From positions 1 through 34,133 of the forward strand of contig JAQTRT010000004.1 of assembly GCA_028711675.1 (NCBI GenBank): DNA of 34,133 nucleotides. Direction: 5' to 3'. Every line of letters begins with the position of its first letter. The first letter of the stretch is position 1. This stretch comes from a bacterium. Lineage in GTDB: Bacteria; Spirochaetota; JAHITG01. Below, piece after piece: positions 33,363-34,133 of the stretch. Below the pieces are notes generated by a model, which did not search any database, was not told the origin of the DNA, and saw only the letters and a list, made by a program, of their open reading frames with translations. A program made the position numbers and the translations under genes.

Positions 33363-34133
33363 AGATTCTTTTTGTTTCACCGCTCAACAGAAGATATCAT
33401 CTGTATAATTACGCCGTCTATGACAGCTTGAAGAACGGCTTGAAGCACTCGGTTCCTGTTTTTAATTTCCGGATGAAGCTTATTCCCGACATAGACCGTT
33501 GTGTGTTCAGGCGTTTCTCGATATTAGGGTATCTGAACACGATACTGGTTTACTTTTTGTTCTTTCTTTATTCTCTTGTTCTCAGGCCTGAAATGATTTT
33601 TGTTATCAAGGGTGATCTTTTCCGTCCTTTCTGGCTCAGGTTCATCAGGCAATTCCTTCCGGCTGTTCGTTTTATTAACTGGTTCATGGATATGCCTCAT
33701 CTGAAATCCCTGGCGTTCCGTATCGGACCGGCTTATGACCTTTTTCTTGTGAATGATTCCTCGGGATTGGATGAATTGAGGCAGAAGGGGATCAGGGCTG
33801 AGTTCATTCCTTTCTGTTTTAGCTCTTTGTTTGGAGCCTCCGGGATAAAAAGGCCAAAGGATAAACGGGCCGGACAATCCGGATTGGTGTTTGTAGGTAC
33901 ATACAGCCCTTTGCGGGAGAAGGTCTTAAGCTGTTTGACCTCGTTCCCCCTTGAGATACACGGCCCGGGCTGGCTTGATTCAGGACTGCGGGCATGGGTC
34001 AGGAGTAACGGTGTTTACGGGGAAGAGATGTTCCGGCTTTTTCAACGCGCGAAGGTCGTTCTGAACATCAACCAGAACTTCCTTGTCCGGAGAAATCCTG
34101 CTTCGTGTATGAATATCCGGATCGTTGAAGTAC
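33359..34133 (+). CDS. CgeB-like glycosyltransferase, truncated by the window end
   Basis: The frame opens at ATG 33359, in a 4-base ATGA overlap with the GT9 stop, and runs 258 codons to the last base without a stop, so the 3' end is missing. It begins MKILFVSPLNRRYHLYNYAV and contains MIFVIKGDLFRP, FINWFMDMP, DLFLVNDSSGLDELRQKG, GLVFVGTYSPLREKVL, IHGPGW and FRLFQRAKVVLNIN ending in MNIRIVEV. This order (YD-like strand, VFVG, then VLN and an N-x-R-x-x-E motif) matches the CgeB/DUF3880 group of GT-B enzymes. About 100 further residues would be expected. Function is probably addition of one sugar to the unit or core, with specificity unknown. Confidence 0.78.
   Translation, partial: MKILFVSPLNRRYHLYNYAVYDSLKNGLKHSVPVFNFRMKLIPDIDRCVFRRFSILGYLNTILVYFLFFLYSLVLRPEMIFVIKGDLFRPFWLRFIRQFLPAVRFINWFMDMPHLKSLAFRIGPAYDLFLVNDSSGLDELRQKGIRAEFIPFCFSSLFGASGIKRPKDKRAGQSGLVFVGTYSPLREKVLSCLTSFPLEIHGPGWLDSGLRAWVRSNGVYGEEMFRLFQRAKVVLNINQNFLVRRNPASCMNIRIVEV

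Overview
The window is one continuous surface-polysaccharide biosynthesis locus. Every gene I can support lies on the plus strand, with 31 coding regions packed end to end and no RNA gene, transposase or CRISPR array seen. The gene set (an undecaprenyl-phosphate sugar-1-phosphate transferase, a Wzx-like flippase, three Wzy/ligase-like proteins, a GT9 heptosyltransferase-type enzyme, about ten glycosyltransferases and three nucleotide-sugar modules) points to a bacterium with a Gram-negative type envelope using the Wzx/Wzy route. The lineage cannot be fixed from the sequence. The mixture of GT-C enzymes, a cobalamin-type radical SAM protein and 9-bp intergenic repeats fits an uncultured group such as Omnitrophota, but this is a weak inference. 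Bases 1-15 are the 3' end of an Illumina TruSeq adapter, so this is assembled sequence with an unreliable left edge.

Layout. 1-48: adapter and an A7G8 tract. 49-438: a carbamoyltransferase fragment that joins an N-terminal part directly to a C-terminal part, with the middle missing. 457-3699: a GT-C membrane glycosyltransferase and a GT4 enzyme. 3745-9386: an unusual modification block with both subunits of a thiamine-diphosphate 2-oxoacid dehydrogenase E1 (no E2 or E3), a DegT-type aminotransferase, a methyltransferase and a B12-type radical SAM protein. 9399-12153: a GT4 enzyme and the first Wzy-like protein. 12180-16318: a UDP-GlcNAc to UDP-L-6-deoxyhexosamine module (2-epimerase, 4,6-dehydratase, RmlD-like reductase) followed by a WbuB-like transferase. 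16365-17438: the WecA/TagO-like initiating transferase. 17470-20545: rmlA, rmlD and rmlB, without rmlC.

20586-22169 encodes an oxidoreductase fused to a hexapeptide acetyltransferase and a zinc ribbon (WbpB/WbpD-like). 22166-25740 is a coupled run of a small anchored protein, a second GT-C enzyme, a DPM1-like GT2 and an epimerase. 25809-28763 holds two more Wzy/ligase-like proteins around a small hydrophobic protein. 28753 to the end encodes the flippase, then GT4, GT2, GT9 and a truncated CgeB-like glycosyltransferase.

How it fits together (inference). The nucleotide-sugar modules would supply an L-configured N-acetyl-6-deoxyhexosamine, a dTDP-6-deoxyhexose and perhaps a diacetamido uronate. 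The WecA-like enzyme starts the lipid-linked unit, the glycosyltransferases extend it, Wzx flips it, and Wzy/WaaL-like proteins polymerise or ligate it. The GT-C enzymes would add sugars from polyprenyl-phosphate donors outside the inner membrane. The E1/aminotransferase/methyltransferase/radical SAM block probably makes an unusual decoration and is the best candidate for new chemistry. Two intergenic elements built from 9-bp units in inverted arms (5853-5948 and 19323-19428) are the most distinctive non-coding structures.
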